64,000 nucleotides of DNA from Bog-756 sp963703145 (GTDB lineage Bacteria; Actinomycetota; Acidimicrobiia; Acidimicrobiales; RAAP-2), in assembly GCA_963703145.1 (NCBI GenBank), contig OY969793.1:1426001-1490000 (forward strand), written 5' to 3'. The position numbers and the translations under genes are program-made. The notes under the pieces are model-generated. The model saw only the letters and a list, made by a program, of their open reading frames with translations. It was not told the origin of the DNA and searched no databases. This document shows positions 18,840-28,388 of this stretch, in pieces; the first letter of the stretch is position 1; every line of letters starts with the position of its first letter.

Positions 18840-20768
18840 TCATCCGAAGGTGAAGTCGTAGGCCTGCACTCCTGGGGAGAACTTCAACGACAGCACTCCC
18901 TGCTCCGGGCTCGCTGCACCCACCAGCTGATAGAGCTTGGGCTCCCCGCTGATGACTTTGGTGCCGGTCGGGTTGCCGTTGACCGAGGTGTCGACGGTGC
19001 CCGACCCCCCGATCACCAAGTAGACGTTCTCGGCCTCGAAGTTGAGATCCAAGGTGGCATCGGTGCCGGCGGTGGAGGCTTCGGTGCCGATGGACCAGTT
19101 GCCGCCATAGGCGTAGCCGTCCTGGGGCAGGGGGTTCGGGGCCTGGTAGTTGGACATGGTCCCTTCGACCACCGTCTGGTCCACCAGGTCCTGGGTCCCG
19201 TGCTGGTAGCCGAGGTAGGTCTCCGGGGTGGTCTGCTCGGTCGGCGTGCGGTTCGGCACATCGGTGGGTTTGGACAGCACCACCTTGGGGTCGGCGGCCA
19301 CCAGCAGCTGGCGGATGAAGGCTTCGGTCTGGGAGTACTGGCCCTCACCGAAGTCGACGTGGCGGATGTGCCCGGTGGTGTCGATCAGGTACTCGGCCGG
19401 CCAGTACTGGTTGTCGTAGGCATTCCACGTGGTGTAGTCGTTGTCCATGGCGATCGGGTAGGCCACGCCGAGCTGCTTGGCCGCCGCCGTGACATTGGAC
19501 GTCACGTGCTCAAAGGCGAACTCCGGGGTGTGGACGCCGATGATCACCAGCCCGTCCTTGGCATAGGAGCGATTCCAGGCCTCCAGGTGGGGCAGCGTCC
19601 GCTGGCAGTTGATGCACGAGTAGGTCCAGAAGTCGACCAGGACCACCTTGCCCTTCAGGCCGCTGAGCGCCAGCGGACGGCCGCCGGGGGTGTTCAGCCA
19701 GGTGCTGATGCCGGTGATGGGCGGCGCGGTCCCGCACTGCTGGAGGACCGGGCTGGCATCGGTGCAGGAGGCCAGCGCTCCCCCGGCCACGTGGCCGGTC
19801 ACCCGGCCCAGTGCCTGGCGGGCGCTGGCGTTGCCCTCGATGTGGCTCTGGAGGGCGTCGGTATACCCCGGGACCGCCCGCTGCAGGCCGTCGGTGAGGT
19901 TGAGGCCGACCACCAGGGCGGTGACCACGAGCACGGCACCGATCACCTTGCGAGCGACCACGGCCCGGCTGCGGACCAGCCGCATCCGCTCGGCGAGCTG
20001 GCGGCCGAGCACGGCGAAGACCAGCAAAGGCACGGCGATGCCCAGGGCGAAGGCCACAGTCAGGACGATCGAGGAGAACCCATAGTGGTGGTTGGCGCTC
20101 ACCACGGTGATGGCGGCGAGCACGGGGCCGGCACAGGGCACGAACACCAGTCCGAGGCTGAGCCCGAGCACGAATCCGCCGGCGTCGGTGCGCTGGCGGC
20201 CCCGGGCCAGGCGGGCGAAGGGGCGCTCGAGCACGTCCCCCACCGCCGGGATGATCAGTCCCAGGCCCACCAAGCCCAAGATGACCAGGCCCAACCACCG
20301 CAGGAAGTCCTGTGGCAGGCCCAACAGGCTGAGCAGCCACGACCCGATCAGGGTGAAGACGGCGAAGCTGAGGACCAGTCCGCCCACCACGGCGAACGGC
20401 CGTCGGCTTCGGGTGCCACCACCGCCTGCACGAGGACCCACCGAGGTGCCCGGCACGCCGGGCCCAGACAGAGGGGTGCGCGCTGACCCGTGGTCATCCC
20501 CTGTCCCCGGTGCGGTCACCGATGCCGCGGTCACCACACCGTGGCCGGCGGCCTCCCTGGCGGCGGCGATGGTCACCAGTTCGGGGGCATGCTCAGGGCC
20601 CTCGCCGTCGGCGTCCCCGAACGTCGTGGCGGTCGGGTCCTCGTCCTGCTCGGTCTCGATGCTGGCGGAGGCCCCGGCGGCAAAGATGACCGGCACGACC
20701 GGGAGGATGCACGGTGAGATCCCCGTCACCAGCCCACCGAGGAACCCGATCAGGATCAGCACCACCAC
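18840..20768 (-). CDS. dipZ: DipZ-like CcdA-thioredoxin fusion, membrane thiol-disulfide protein
   Basis: This 642-residue protein has three parts. The N-terminal part is a CcdA-type membrane domain, with TGISPCILPVVPV at 15-27, a long acidic Ala/Thr linker, then about five more membrane segments including FVPCAGPVLAAITVV; the paired P-C cysteines carry reducing power across the membrane. The second part is an extracytoplasmic TlpA/thioredoxin-like domain with the CINC active site at 385-388 (DFWTYSCINCQRTLPHL). The last part, about 130 residues, is a beta domain as in DipZ. It probably keeps exported cysteines or cytochrome c apoproteins reduced. The start is one of three tandem GTG codons at 20760-20768, placed seven to eight bases after GGGAGG. 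It is downstream of argH on the same strand but separated by 163 bases, so it is probably an independent unit. Confidence 0.9.
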   Translation of the reverse strand: MVVLILIGFLGGLVTGISPCILPVVPVIFAAGASASIETEQDEDPTATTFGDADGEGPEHAPELVTIAAAREAAGHGVVTAASVTAPGTGDDHGSARTPLSGPGVPGTSVGPRAGGGGTRSRRPFAVVGGLVLSFAVFTLIGSWLLSLLGLPQDFLRWLGLVILGLVGLGLIIPAVGDVLERPFARLARGRQRTDAGGFVLGLSLGLVFVPCAGPVLAAITVVSANHHYGFSSIVLTVAFALGIAVPLLVFAVLGRQLAERMRLVRSRAVVARKVIGAVLVVTALVVGLNLTDGLQRAVPGYTDALQSHIEGNASARQALGRVTGHVAGGALASCTDASPVLQQCGTAPPITGISTWLNTPGGRPLALSGLKGKVVLVDFWTYSCINCQRTLPHLEAWNRSYAKDGLVIIGVHTPEFAFEHVTSNVTAAAKQLGVAYPIAMDNDYTTWNAYDNQYWPAEYLIDTTGHIRHVDFGEGQYSQTEAFIRQLLVAADPKVVLSKPTDVPNRTPTEQTTPETYLGYQHGTQDLVDQTVVEGTMSNYQAPNPLPQDGYAYGGNWSIGTEASTAGTDATLDLNFEAENVYLVIGGSGTVDTSVNGNPTGTKVISGEPKLYQLVGAASPEQGVLSLKFSPGVQAYDFTFG

Positions 20769-20931
20769 GGGATCAGCCTCCCACGACCGGTCCGCCCGGC
20801 TCGGTCGCTCGACCGCACCGCCGTCGATCCGGGGCCGCTGATCGATCGAGCCGCGACGGTACAACGGTGGGCCACACCGTGCTGTCCGCGAAGTTCCCGC
20901 TGGCGTTACACCGAAGGGTCGAGGGTGGCTG

Positions 20932-22308
20932 TCAGCCGGCGCGGTGGCGGTCGGCGGCCTGTCGGGCGACGAACCTCCCCAGCTGCTCCCGCACCGCATC
21001 GGGGCCGGCGCCACCCGGCGTGGTCCGCCGGGTGACCGCCACGCCGGGTGCCAACAGGGCCGCCGCCTCAGCGCCGAGGTCCGGGTGGGCGGCGACCAGG
21101 GTGACCAGGGGCACGCCGTGGTCGATGGAGTCGTGCACCAGGCCCCCGACGACGGCGTGGGCCTGGCGGAAGGGCAGTCCCCGCTCCACCAGCCACTCGG
21201 CCAGGTCGATGGCCGCCGCCGCCGGGCCGTCGGCCGCCTGGCGCATGCGGTCGACGTCGAACCGCACGGTGGCGAGCACGCCGGACAGGGCGGCCAGGGC
21301 CAGGTGGGTCTGGCCCACCGAGTCGAACAGGGGCTCCTTGTCCTCTTGCAGGTCCCGGTTGTAGGCCAACGGGAGCCCTTTCAAGGTGACCAACAGGCCG
21401 GTGAGATTCCCCACCAGCCGGCCGGTCTTGCCTCGGGCCAGTTCAGCCACATCGGGGTTCTTCTTCTGGGGCAGCATGGAGCTGCCGGTGGCGAAGGCGT
21501 CGTCCAGGACTGCGAAACCGAACTCCTCGGTCGTCCACAGCACCAGCTCCTCGCCGATCCGCGACAGGTGAACCGCCACCAGAGCCAGGTCGAAGAGGGC
21601 CTCGGCCACGAAGTCACGATCGGACACCGCATCGAGTGAGTTCTCGAAGCGGCCGGCGAAGCCCAAGTCGGCAGCCACCCCGTCCGGATCGAGTGGGAGC
21701 GACGAGCCGGCCAGGGCCCCGGCACCCAGCGGTGAGACGTCGAGCCGCACGATGGTGGCGAGCAGGCGGTCGACGTCGCGGGCAAGGGCCCACCCGTGGG
21801 CCAGCAGGTGGTGGGCCAACAGCACGGGCTGGGCCCGCTGCAGGTGCGTGTACCCGGGCAGGTAGGCGTCACCGACCTCCCGGGCCCGGGTCACCAGGAC
21901 ATCTTGGAGGTCCAACAGCTCCCCCACCACGGAGCGGAGCTCCCGCTTGGCGTACAGGCGCAGGTCGGTGGCGATCTGGTCGTTGCGGCTGCGCCCGGTG
22001 TGCAGCTTGGCCCCGACGTCGCCGGCCAGCTCGGTGACGCGCCGCTCCACCGCCGTGTGGATGTCCTCGTCGTCAGGGGCGAAGGTGAAGGTGCCCGCGG
22101 CCAGCTCGGCGTCGACCTCGTCGAGGGCCCCCAGCAACCGGGCCACCTCGTCCTGGTCGAGCAGCCCGCCACGGCCGAGGCCCCGGACATGGGCACGCGA
22201 CCCGGCCAGGTCGTCGGCAGCCAGCGCCCGGTCGTAGTGCAGGCTGGTCGAGTAGTCCATGACCACGTCTGCCATACCGCCCGAGAGGCGGCCGTGCCAC
22301 AGGGTCAT
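20932..22308 (-). CDS. argH: argininosuccinate lyase
   Basis: The last step of arginine synthesis: argininosuccinate to arginine and fumarate, in the cytoplasm. The 458-residue protein contains the fumarase/lyase superfamily signature GSSMLPQKKNPD, with the catalytic serine loop. It also has HTGRSRNDQIATDLRLYAK near 105 and the helix YLPGYTHLQRAQPVLLAHH, carrying the conserved TxxQxAxP-type region. The ATG at 22308 overlaps the argG stop by ATGA. The start MTLWHGRLSGGM is typical of the family (W-G-R-F/L). It is the last gene of the arg operon; no clear terminator hairpin was found after it, only a 163-base gap to dipZ. Confidence 0.96.
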   Translation of the reverse strand: MTLWHGRLSGGMADVVMDYSTSLHYDRALAADDLAGSRAHVRGLGRGGLLDQDEVARLLGALDEVDAELAAGTFTFAPDDEDIHTAVERRVTELAGDVGAKLHTGRSRNDQIATDLRLYAKRELRSVVGELLDLQDVLVTRAREVGDAYLPGYTHLQRAQPVLLAHHLLAHGWALARDVDRLLATIVRLDVSPLGAGALAGSSLPLDPDGVAADLGFAGRFENSLDAVSDRDFVAEALFDLALVAVHLSRIGEELVLWTTEEFGFAVLDDAFATGSSMLPQKKNPDVAELARGKTGRLVGNLTGLLVTLKGLPLAYNRDLQEDKEPLFDSVGQTHLALAALSGVLATVRFDVDRMRQAADGPAAAAIDLAEWLVERGLPFRQAHAVVGGLVHDSIDHGVPLVTLVAAHPDLGAEAAALLAPGVAVTRRTTPGGAGPDAVREQLGRFVARQAADRHRAG

Positions 22309-23543
22309 CGGGGCGGTTGCCCCGGGCCCGTGCCAGCCGCTCCTCTGCCCTCTTGGACCGCCGACCAGGTGGCAACGCCCAGGCCCCACAGCCGGACGAA
22401 GCCGGCGGCGTCTTCGTGCTCGAAGGTGTCGGCGGCGTCGTAGGTGGCCAGTCCGTAGTCGTACAGGCTGACCGGGCTGCGCCGGCCCACAACCCGGCAG
22501 CGCCCGGCGTCCAGGGCCAGGCGAACCTCGCCGGTCACGTGGCGCTGCGACTCCAGGATGAAGGCGTCGAGGGCGTGCTTGAGCGGCGAGAACCACAGTC
22601 CGTCGTAGACCAGTTCCGACCAGCGGGGCTCGAGCCGGAGCTTCTCGTGGTGGAGGTCCCGCTCCAGGGTCAGGTCCTCGAGGTCGGCGTGGGCCAACAG
22701 CAGGGCCAGGGCCCCCGGGCATTCATAGGTCTCCCGGCTCTTGATGCCGACCCGGCGGTTCTCGACCATGTCGAGCCGACCGAACCCGTACGAGCCCACC
22801 AGCCGGTTGAGCTCACCGATGAGCGGCTCGGGGGCCAGGGCACGGCCGTCGATCGACGACGGCACCCCGGCCTCGAAGCCGATGACCACCTCGATGGGCT
22901 CGGTAGCCGTTGGGCGGGTCATGGTGTAGACGTCCTCGGGTGGGCTGTTCCACGGGTCCTCGATGACCCCGCACTCGATGGCCCTTCCCCACAGGTTCTC
23001 GTCGATGGAGTACGGCTTCTCCTTGCTCACCGACAGCGGGATGTCCCACTTGGCGGCGTACTCGATGGAATCCTCACGGGACAGGCCCCACAGGCGGGCC
23101 GGGGCCATGACCTCGAGGTCGGGGGCCAGGGCGCGGGTCCCCACCTCGAAGCGGACCTGGTCGTTGCCCTTGCCGGTGCAGCCGTGGGCCACGGCCGTGG
23201 CCCCGGCCCGTCGGGCCTCGGCCACCAGGTGCTTGACGATGACCGGGCGGGACAGCGCCGACACCAGCGGGTACTTTCCCTCGTACTTGGCGTTGGCCAA
23301 CAGGGCCGGGACGCAGAACTCCTCGGCCATCTCCACCCGGGCGTCGACCACGATGGCCTCGACGGCGCCAGCGGCCAGGGCCCGGCTGCGGATGGCGTCC
23401 CAGTCCTCCCCGCCCGTCTCGTAGGCCTGGCCCACATCGACCGCCACAGCGATCACCTCGACGTCCTTGTGCTCCATCAACCACCGCACGGCGATCGAGG
23501 TGTCCAGTCCTCCGCTGTATGCCAGTACCACTCGCTGCTTCAT
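22305..23543 (-). CDS. argG: argininosuccinate synthase
   Basis: It joins citrulline and aspartate using ATP (to AMP and pyrophosphate). The 412-residue protein starts MKQRVVLAYSGGLDTSIAVR, holding the N-type ATP-pyrophosphatase P-loop SGGLDTS at 10-16. Further family motifs are HGCTGKGNDQVRFE near 115-128, SREDSIEYAAKWDIPLSVS and ETYECPGALALLLAH. The ATG at 23543 overlaps the argR stop (ATGA). Translation is probably coupled to argR, so repressor and enzyme are made together. Confidence 0.97.
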   Translation of the reverse strand: MKQRVVLAYSGGLDTSIAVRWLMEHKDVEVIAVAVDVGQAYETGGEDWDAIRSRALAAGAVEAIVVDARVEMAEEFCVPALLANAKYEGKYPLVSALSRPVIVKHLVAEARRAGATAVAHGCTGKGNDQVRFEVGTRALAPDLEVMAPARLWGLSREDSIEYAAKWDIPLSVSKEKPYSIDENLWGRAIECGVIEDPWNSPPEDVYTMTRPTATEPIEVVIGFEAGVPSSIDGRALAPEPLIGELNRLVGSYGFGRLDMVENRRVGIKSRETYECPGALALLLAHADLEDLTLERDLHHEKLRLEPRWSELVYDGLWFSPLKHALDAFILESQRHVTGEVRLALDAGRCRVVGRRSPVSLYDYGLATYDAADTFEHEDAAGFVRLWGLGVATWSAVQEGRGAAGTGPGQPPR

Positions 23544-24103
23544 GGTCGACCCCTTGTCTGTGTTGCCTTCGATGGAGATGGAGCCAGGGGCTCCTGGTCT
23601 GTGTTGTCCGGTATGGGTGCGGCCGTGGACCACCGCGCCTCGAGCCCGGCCACCGTGGCCAGCCGGTCGGCCACCGAGAAGCCACCCGCCGTCTCGGATG
23701 CCACCACCAGCACCGTGTCGTCGCCCGCCACGGTCCCGATCACACCGGGGAACCCGCTGCGATCGAGGGCCGAACCCACGACGTGGGCCGAACCCGGCGG
23801 GGTCCGGAGCACGACCAGGTTGCCGGAGTAGTCGGCCTCGACCACCCACTCCCCGAGCACCCGGCGGAGATGGTCTTCGGGCGCCACCTGTTGGGAGGGC
23901 AGTTCGGGCAGGGCATAAGCCGTCTCACCACCCGGCAGGCGCACCTTCAGCGCGCCGAGCTCCTCCAGGTCCCGGGACACGGTGGTCTGGGTGGCGTCAA
24001 TCCCCTCGCCGGCCAAGAGTTCGACCAGGTGGGTCTGGCTGCCGACCGCTCGCGTCTCGAGCAACTTGGTGATGCGGTGCTGTCGCTGGTGCTTGGTGGT
24101 CAT
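23540..24103 (-). CDS. argR: arginine repressor ArgR
   Basis: This 187-residue ArgR has the N-terminal winged helix (residues about 5-75, with TQTTVSRDLEELGALKVR as the recognition part). The C-terminal arginine-binding, hexamer-forming domain carries GTVAGDDTVLVV. The last 25 residues are an extra Pro/Ser/Thr-rich tail not usual in the family. As a hexamer with L-arginine it should bind the double ARG box found in front of argC (29541-29574), closing a feedback loop on its own operon. It sits between argF and argG with 4-base overlaps on both sides, as in mycobacteria. Confidence 0.95.
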   Translation of the reverse strand: MTTKHQRQHRITKLLETRAVGSQTHLVELLAGEGIDATQTTVSRDLEELGALKVRLPGGETAYALPELPSQQVAPEDHLRRVLGEWVVEADYSGNLVVLRTPPGSAHVVGSALDRSGFPGVIGTVAGDDTVLVVASETAGGFSVADRLATVAGLEARWSTAAPIPDNTDQEPLAPSPSKATQTRGRP

Positions 24104-25080
24104 CGCCCCACCCCCTCGGCCGCCGGTGCCTCAACGCCCTGGACCCAGGCCAGGAGCCCGCGCATGGCATGCAACCGGTTGGCGGCCTGGGCCCACACGA
24201 CGCTCCGTGGCCCGTCCATGATCTCGGCACTGATCTCCTCACCCCGGTGAGCGGGCAGGCAGTGCAGCACGACGGCGTCGGCTGCGGCCCGGGACAACAG
24301 GGCCTCGTCCACGCAGAAGCCCTCGAACGCCGCCCGGCGGATGGCGGCCTCGGCCTCTTGGCCCATCGACGTCCACACGTCGGTGTAGACGGCATCGACC
24401 CCGTCGACGGCCTCGCCCGGATCAGACGTCACCGTGACCTCGCCACCGACGGCGGCCACCAGCGCCACGTCCTCAGGCGTGGGCCCATAGCCGTCGGGGG
24501 CACCCAGGCGGAGGGGGATCCCCGCCATGGCGGTGACCAGGGCCAGCGACCGCCACACGTTGTTGGCGTCGCCGATGTAGGCCACGGTGCGGTCGGACAG
24601 CGACCCCGCCCCGAACACCTGGCGCAGGGTGAGCAGGTCGGCCAGGGCCTGGCAGGGATGGGCCCGGTCGGAGAGCAGGTTGACCACTGGCACCGCCACG
24701 CCAGCCGCGTCGAGGGCCTCGGCCATATCCACCAGCGAGCCGTGGTCCATGACGCGGGCGGTGACCACGGCGTGGTAGCAGGCCAGCGTCCGGGCCACGT
24801 CGGCGGCGCTCTCCCGCACCCCCAGCCCGACCTCGTGGCCCTGGATGTAGACGGGATGGCCCCCGAGGGCCACCACCGCCAGCTCGGTGCTGTTGCGGGT
24901 CCGGTTGGATGGCTTCTCGAACACCAGCGCGACACCATCGCCGTCGAGCACCCGGGGCAGGCTGGTCGGGGGGGCCTCGGCCAGTGCCACCACGGCATCG
25001 AGCCCGTCGGTGCCGAGGTCGTCCACATCGAGGACGTGTCGGGTCACGCTCACCGGTGCCGGTCGCTGCCACTCAGCCAT
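24100..25080 (-). CDS. argF: ornithine carbamoyltransferase
   Basis: It transfers the carbamoyl group to ornithine, giving citrulline. The 326-residue protein has a carbamoyl phosphate loop written FEKPSNRTRNSTE; the common form is STRTR, so the second residue is Asn here, a variant that keeps the contact arginines. It also has the HPCQALADLLTL motif, the ornithine-side DANNVWRSL and the catalytic VLHCLPAHRGEEI. Its ATG is in the 8-base overlap ATGGCTGA with the argD stop and its own stop overlaps the argR start (ATGA). Carbamoyl phosphate comes from CarAB, encoded 33 kb away in this window. Confidence 0.95.
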   Translation of the reverse strand: MAEWQRPAPVSVTRHVLDVDDLGTDGLDAVVALAEAPPTSLPRVLDGDGVALVFEKPSNRTRNSTELAVVALGGHPVYIQGHEVGLGVRESAADVARTLACYHAVVTARVMDHGSLVDMAEALDAAGVAVPVVNLLSDRAHPCQALADLLTLRQVFGAGSLSDRTVAYIGDANNVWRSLALVTAMAGIPLRLGAPDGYGPTPEDVALVAAVGGEVTVTSDPGEAVDGVDAVYTDVWTSMGQEAEAAIRRAAFEGFCVDEALLSRAAADAVVLHCLPAHRGEEISAEIMDGPRSVVWAQAANRLHAMRGLLAWVQGVEAPAAEGVGR

Positions 25081-26305
25081 GGGACGGGACCTCTGCGCCC
25101 GGGTCCGCCCGTGCGGCCAGGACGGCGGCCACGATGCCGACGGCGTCGTCGATCTCGGCGTCGGACACGAGGAGCGACGGCGCGAACCGAAGGGCGTCGG
25201 GACGCGGCACGTTGATGACCAGGCCGGTCGACAGGGCGGCCGCGCAGGCGTCGACGGCGACCGGCTCGGCCAGCACCGCCGCCAGCAGGAGACCTTCGCC
25301 CCGAACCGAGACCACCCCGGGAAGCCGTTCCAGGCCAGCCTGCAGTCGGGCGCCGGCGCGTCGTGCCCGGGCCGGGGCGTCCTCGGCTTCCATGACCGAC
25401 AGGGTCGCCCGCGCCGCTGCCATGGCCAGGGGCTGGCCGCCGAAGGTGCTGCCGTGGTCGCCGGGCACGAACGCCGCCGCCACTTCGCCCCGCGCCCAGC
25501 ACGCCCCGACCGGCATCCCGTTGCCGAGCGCCTTGGCCATAGTCACGATGTCGGGCTCCACCCCCAGGTGCTGGAATCCGAACCAACGGCCGGTGCGGCC
25601 GAGGCCCGTCTGCACCTCGTCCACCATCAAGAGGATGTTGCGGTCGGTGCACAGCTGGCGCAGCCCTACCAGGTAGTCCGAGGACGGCACCACCACACCG
25701 GCCTCCCCCATGATGGGCTCGACCAGGACGGCTGCCACTCGCGCCGGGTCGCACGCCGCGTCCATGGCGTCGAGGTCGTCGTAGGGGACGTGATCGAACC
25801 CCTCGGGCATCGGGAGGAAGGGCTCCTGCTTCCCGGGCTGGCCGGTGGCAGCCAGGGCGGCCAGCGTCCGACCGTGGAAGGCATCCCAGGTGCTCACGAC
25901 GGCGAACCGCCCGGGCCCGGCCCACCGCCGGGCCAGCTTGAGGGCGCACTCGTTGGCCTCGGCCCCCGAGTTGGCGAAGAACACCTGGCCCCCGGCGCGC
26001 TCGGTCCCGCCGCCGATGAGCCGGTCGAGGGTGACCGCCACCTCGGGACCCACCACGTTGCCGAAGAGATTCGAGACATGGGAGAGGGTGTGGGCCTGCT
26101 CCGCGATGGCGTCGGCCACCACCGGGTGGGCGTGCCCGAGGGAGGTCACCGCCAGCCCTGAGAGGAAATCGAGGTAGGCCTTGCCGGTGTCGTCGTAGAG
26201 GACACTCCCCTCGCCCCGCACGAAGGTCACGCTGGGCTCGGCGTAGTTCCCCATCAGCGCCGAGCGGTCGATCGGGCCGAGCGTCCGTTCGGTGGTGCCG
26301 GTCAC
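25073..26305 (-). CDS. argD: acetylornithine aminotransferase
   Basis: A PLP-dependent class III aminotransferase (410 residues) that converts N-acetylglutamate semialdehyde to N-acetylornithine with glutamate; it may also act in lysine synthesis. Visible motifs are FFANSGAEANECALKLARRW near 100-120, the PLP-holding DEVQTGLGRTG, and the Schiff-base lysine in DIVTMAKALGNGMPVGA. The GTG at 26305 overlaps the argB stop by GTGA. The 3' end overlaps argF by eight bases. A very long open frame extends upstream through argB on this frame but is not coding. Confidence 0.95.
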   Translation of the reverse strand: MTGTTERTLGPIDRSALMGNYAEPSVTFVRGEGSVLYDDTGKAYLDFLSGLAVTSLGHAHPVVADAIAEQAHTLSHVSNLFGNVVGPEVAVTLDRLIGGGTERAGGQVFFANSGAEANECALKLARRWAGPGRFAVVSTWDAFHGRTLAALAATGQPGKQEPFLPMPEGFDHVPYDDLDAMDAACDPARVAAVLVEPIMGEAGVVVPSSDYLVGLRQLCTDRNILLMVDEVQTGLGRTGRWFGFQHLGVEPDIVTMAKALGNGMPVGACWARGEVAAAFVPGDHGSTFGGQPLAMAAARATLSVMEAEDAPARARRAGARLQAGLERLPGVVSVRGEGLLLAAVLAEPVAVDACAAALSTGLVINVPRPDALRFAPSLLVSDAEIDDAVGIVAAVLAARADPGAEVPSHG

Positions 26306-27222
26306 TGGTCCACCCCCATCATGGTGCCCACGCCCTCGTCGGTGAAGATCTCCAACAGCAGTGCGTGGGGCGTTCGCCCGTCGAGGATGTGGGCACGCTT
26401 GACCCCCGAGCGCACCGCCCGGGCACAGGCCTCCACTTTGGGGATCATCCCTCCGTTGGCCGCTCCCGAGGCCATCAGCCGATCGAGGTCGTCGGCGGTG
26501 GCCCAGTGGATCAGTGTGGAGGGGTCGTCGGCCACGGTGCGCAGGCCCGACACGTCGGTGAGGAACACCAGCTTCTCCGCTCCCAGTGCCGAGGCCAGGG
26601 CGCCGGCTGCGGTGTCGGCGTTGATGTTGAAGGCCTGGCCGGCCTCGTCGGCGCCGATGGTCGCCACCACCGGGATGAGCCCCTGGGCCAGGAGCTGGTG
26701 GACGATGACCGGGTCGACATGGACCACGTCGCCCACGTAGCCGAGTGCCTCGGAGCGGGCCGTGGCGGTGATCAGGTTGGCATCCTCGCCCGACAGTCCG
26801 ACGGCCAGGGCCCCGTGAACGTTGATGGAGCTCACGATGTCGCGGTTGACCTTGCCCACCAAGACCATGCGCACCAGGTCGATGGTGTCGGCGTCGGTGA
26901 CCCGGAACCCGTCCTGGAACTCGACCTCTTTGCCCACCCGCTCCATCAGGGCGCCGATCTGGGGGCCGCCGCCGTGGACCACCACCGGCAGCATGCCCAC
27001 CGAGCGCATCAACACGATGTCCTCGGCGAACGACGCCAAGGCTTGCGCCTCGTCGACGTCGGGCTCGCCGGGCTTGGCCGCCAGCACGTTGCCCCCGTAC
27101 TTGACCACCACGACCTTGTCCCAGAACCGGCGGATGTAGGGCAGCGACTCGACCAGCACCGAGGCCTTGGCCCCGGGCTCGATGGACCCGCCGGCCGGAT
27201 CCGGGGATGCCGTCCCGGTCAC
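26302..27222 (-). CDS. argB: N-acetylglutamate kinase
   Basis: It phosphorylates N-acetylglutamate, the second step of the pathway, and is usually inhibited by arginine. The 306-residue protein of the amino-acid kinase fold shows VVVKYGGNVLA near 38-48, the glycine-rich VVVHGGGPQIGALMERVG, NINADTAAGALASALGAEK and the C-terminal GGMIPKVEACARAVRSGVK. An N-terminal helix before the kinase core (ASVLVESLPYIRRFW) is the feature linked to arginine-sensitive hexamers in this family, so feedback inhibition is likely. The GTG start overlaps the argJ stop (GTGA). Confidence 0.96.
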   Translation of the reverse strand: MTGTASPDPAGGSIEPGAKASVLVESLPYIRRFWDKVVVVKYGGNVLAAKPGEPDVDEAQALASFAEDIVLMRSVGMLPVVVHGGGPQIGALMERVGKEVEFQDGFRVTDADTIDLVRMVLVGKVNRDIVSSINVHGALAVGLSGEDANLITATARSEALGYVGDVVHVDPVIVHQLLAQGLIPVVATIGADEAGQAFNINADTAAGALASALGAEKLVFLTDVSGLRTVADDPSTLIHWATADDLDRLMASGAANGGMIPKVEACARAVRSGVKRAHILDGRTPHALLLEIFTDEGVGTMMGVDQ

Positions 27223-28388
27223 GATGTTGTCCGGTTCTCGTCGATGTAGCCGTGGCCCAGGTCGACGCCCATGACCACGGCGTTGCCGTCGGCCAGGCCC
27301 AGGCGGCAGTGGAGGTCGATGGCTGTGCCGGCCAGGTGGCGGGCCACCCCACCGTGGTCGTGGTCGGCGGCCATCCCGTCCCGGCACACGGTGATCCCGC
27401 CGTACTCGATGGCCAGGCGGTCGAGCTCGAAGGCCACGCCCGCCGAGCCCAGGTCGCTGGCCACCCGACCCCAGTAGGCGTCCTCACCGTTGAGCGAGCA
27501 CTTGACCAGGAGCGAGTCGGCCACCTTCCGGGCAGCCCGGTGGGCCTCCCCGTCCGAGGCCGCCCCGGTCACCCGGACGTGGACGATCTTGGAGGCTCCC
27601 TCGGCGTCGGCCACCATCTGGTCGGCCAGCGCGGCGCACGCCTCGGTCACGGCATCGACCACCACGTTGGGGTCGGCCGGCCCGGCGCGGCCCGAGGCCA
27701 TCAGCACCACCGTGTCGTTGGTCGAGGTGCAGCCGTCGACGGTCATGACGTTGAAGGTGTCCCGGACGGCGATGCGGAGCAACTCGCCCAGGGCCGCCGG
27801 CTCGACCGCGGCGTCCGTGGTCAAGAAGGCCAGCATGGTGGCCATGTTCGGGGCGAGCATTCCGGCTCCCTTGGCCATGCCGGCCACGCTGAAGGGGCGT
27901 CCGGCCACCAGCACCTCCTTGCGACCCGAGTCGGTGGTCAGAATGCCGGTGGCGGCATCGGCGGCGCTCGCCTCGCCGGGCGAGCGGGCAGCCACCAGGG
28001 CCGGGATGCCGCGGGTGATCGGCTCCATGGGCAGCGGGATCCCGATCAGTCCGGTGGAGCAGACCAGCACGTGGTCGGCTCCAGCACCCAGTCCCTCGGC
28101 CACCAGCGCGCACATGACCTCGGCGTCGCTCCGGCCCCGTGCCCCGGTGGCGGCGTTGGCATTGCCGCTGCTGATCACCACGGCCGACGCCCGACCCCCC
28201 GAGGCGGCCAGGTGGTCCCGGCTGACCTGGACCGGCGAGGCGGCGGCCAAGTTGGTGGTGAAGGTGGCAGCCGTCGGCACCGGTGCGCCGTCGTCGGTGG
28301 CCAACAGGGCCAGGTCGAGCGCGCCCGAGGCCTTGATGCCGGCAGCCAGCCCGGACGCCACGAACCCCCTGGGGGTGGTGATGCTCAT
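27219..28388 (-). CDS. argJ: bifunctional ornithine acetyltransferase / N-acetylglutamate synthase
   Basis: ArgJ recycles the acetyl group from N-acetylornithine to glutamate and, in the bifunctional form, also makes N-acetylglutamate from acetyl-CoA. The 389-residue precursor cuts itself before Thr184 in KGAGMLAPNMATMLAFLT, giving alpha and beta chains. Other family parts are SSGNANAATG near 73-82, CSTGLIGIPLPMEPI and TFNVMTVDGCTSTNDTVV. No argA-type synthase or argE deacetylase is encoded in the window, which fits a cyclic pathway run by ArgJ. The ATG overlaps the argC stop (ATGA). Confidence 0.96.
   Translation of the reverse strand: MSITTPRGFVASGLAAGIKASGALDLALLATDDGAPVPTAATFTTNLAAASPVQVSRDHLAASGGRASAVVISSGNANAATGARGRSDAEVMCALVAEGLGAGADHVLVCSTGLIGIPLPMEPITRGIPALVAARSPGEASAADAATGILTTDSGRKEVLVAGRPFSVAGMAKGAGMLAPNMATMLAFLTTDAAVEPAALGELLRIAVRDTFNVMTVDGCTSTNDTVVLMASGRAGPADPNVVVDAVTEACAALADQMVADAEGASKIVHVRVTGAASDGEAHRAARKVADSLLVKCSLNGEDAYWGRVASDLGSAGVAFELDRLAIEYGGITVCRDGMAADHDHGGVARHLAGTAIDLHCRLGLADGNAVVMGVDLGHGYIDENRTTS

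Noticed and set aside
20769..20931. Promoter or attenuator between dipZ and argH
   Set aside because: No clear -35/-10 pair or hairpin; only the dipZ ribosome binding site is convincing in these 163 bases.
22261..27487. Very long in-frame upstream extensions of argH, argD and argB
   Set aside because: They read through the preceding arg genes in another frame; overlapping ATGA/GTGA starts fit the families.
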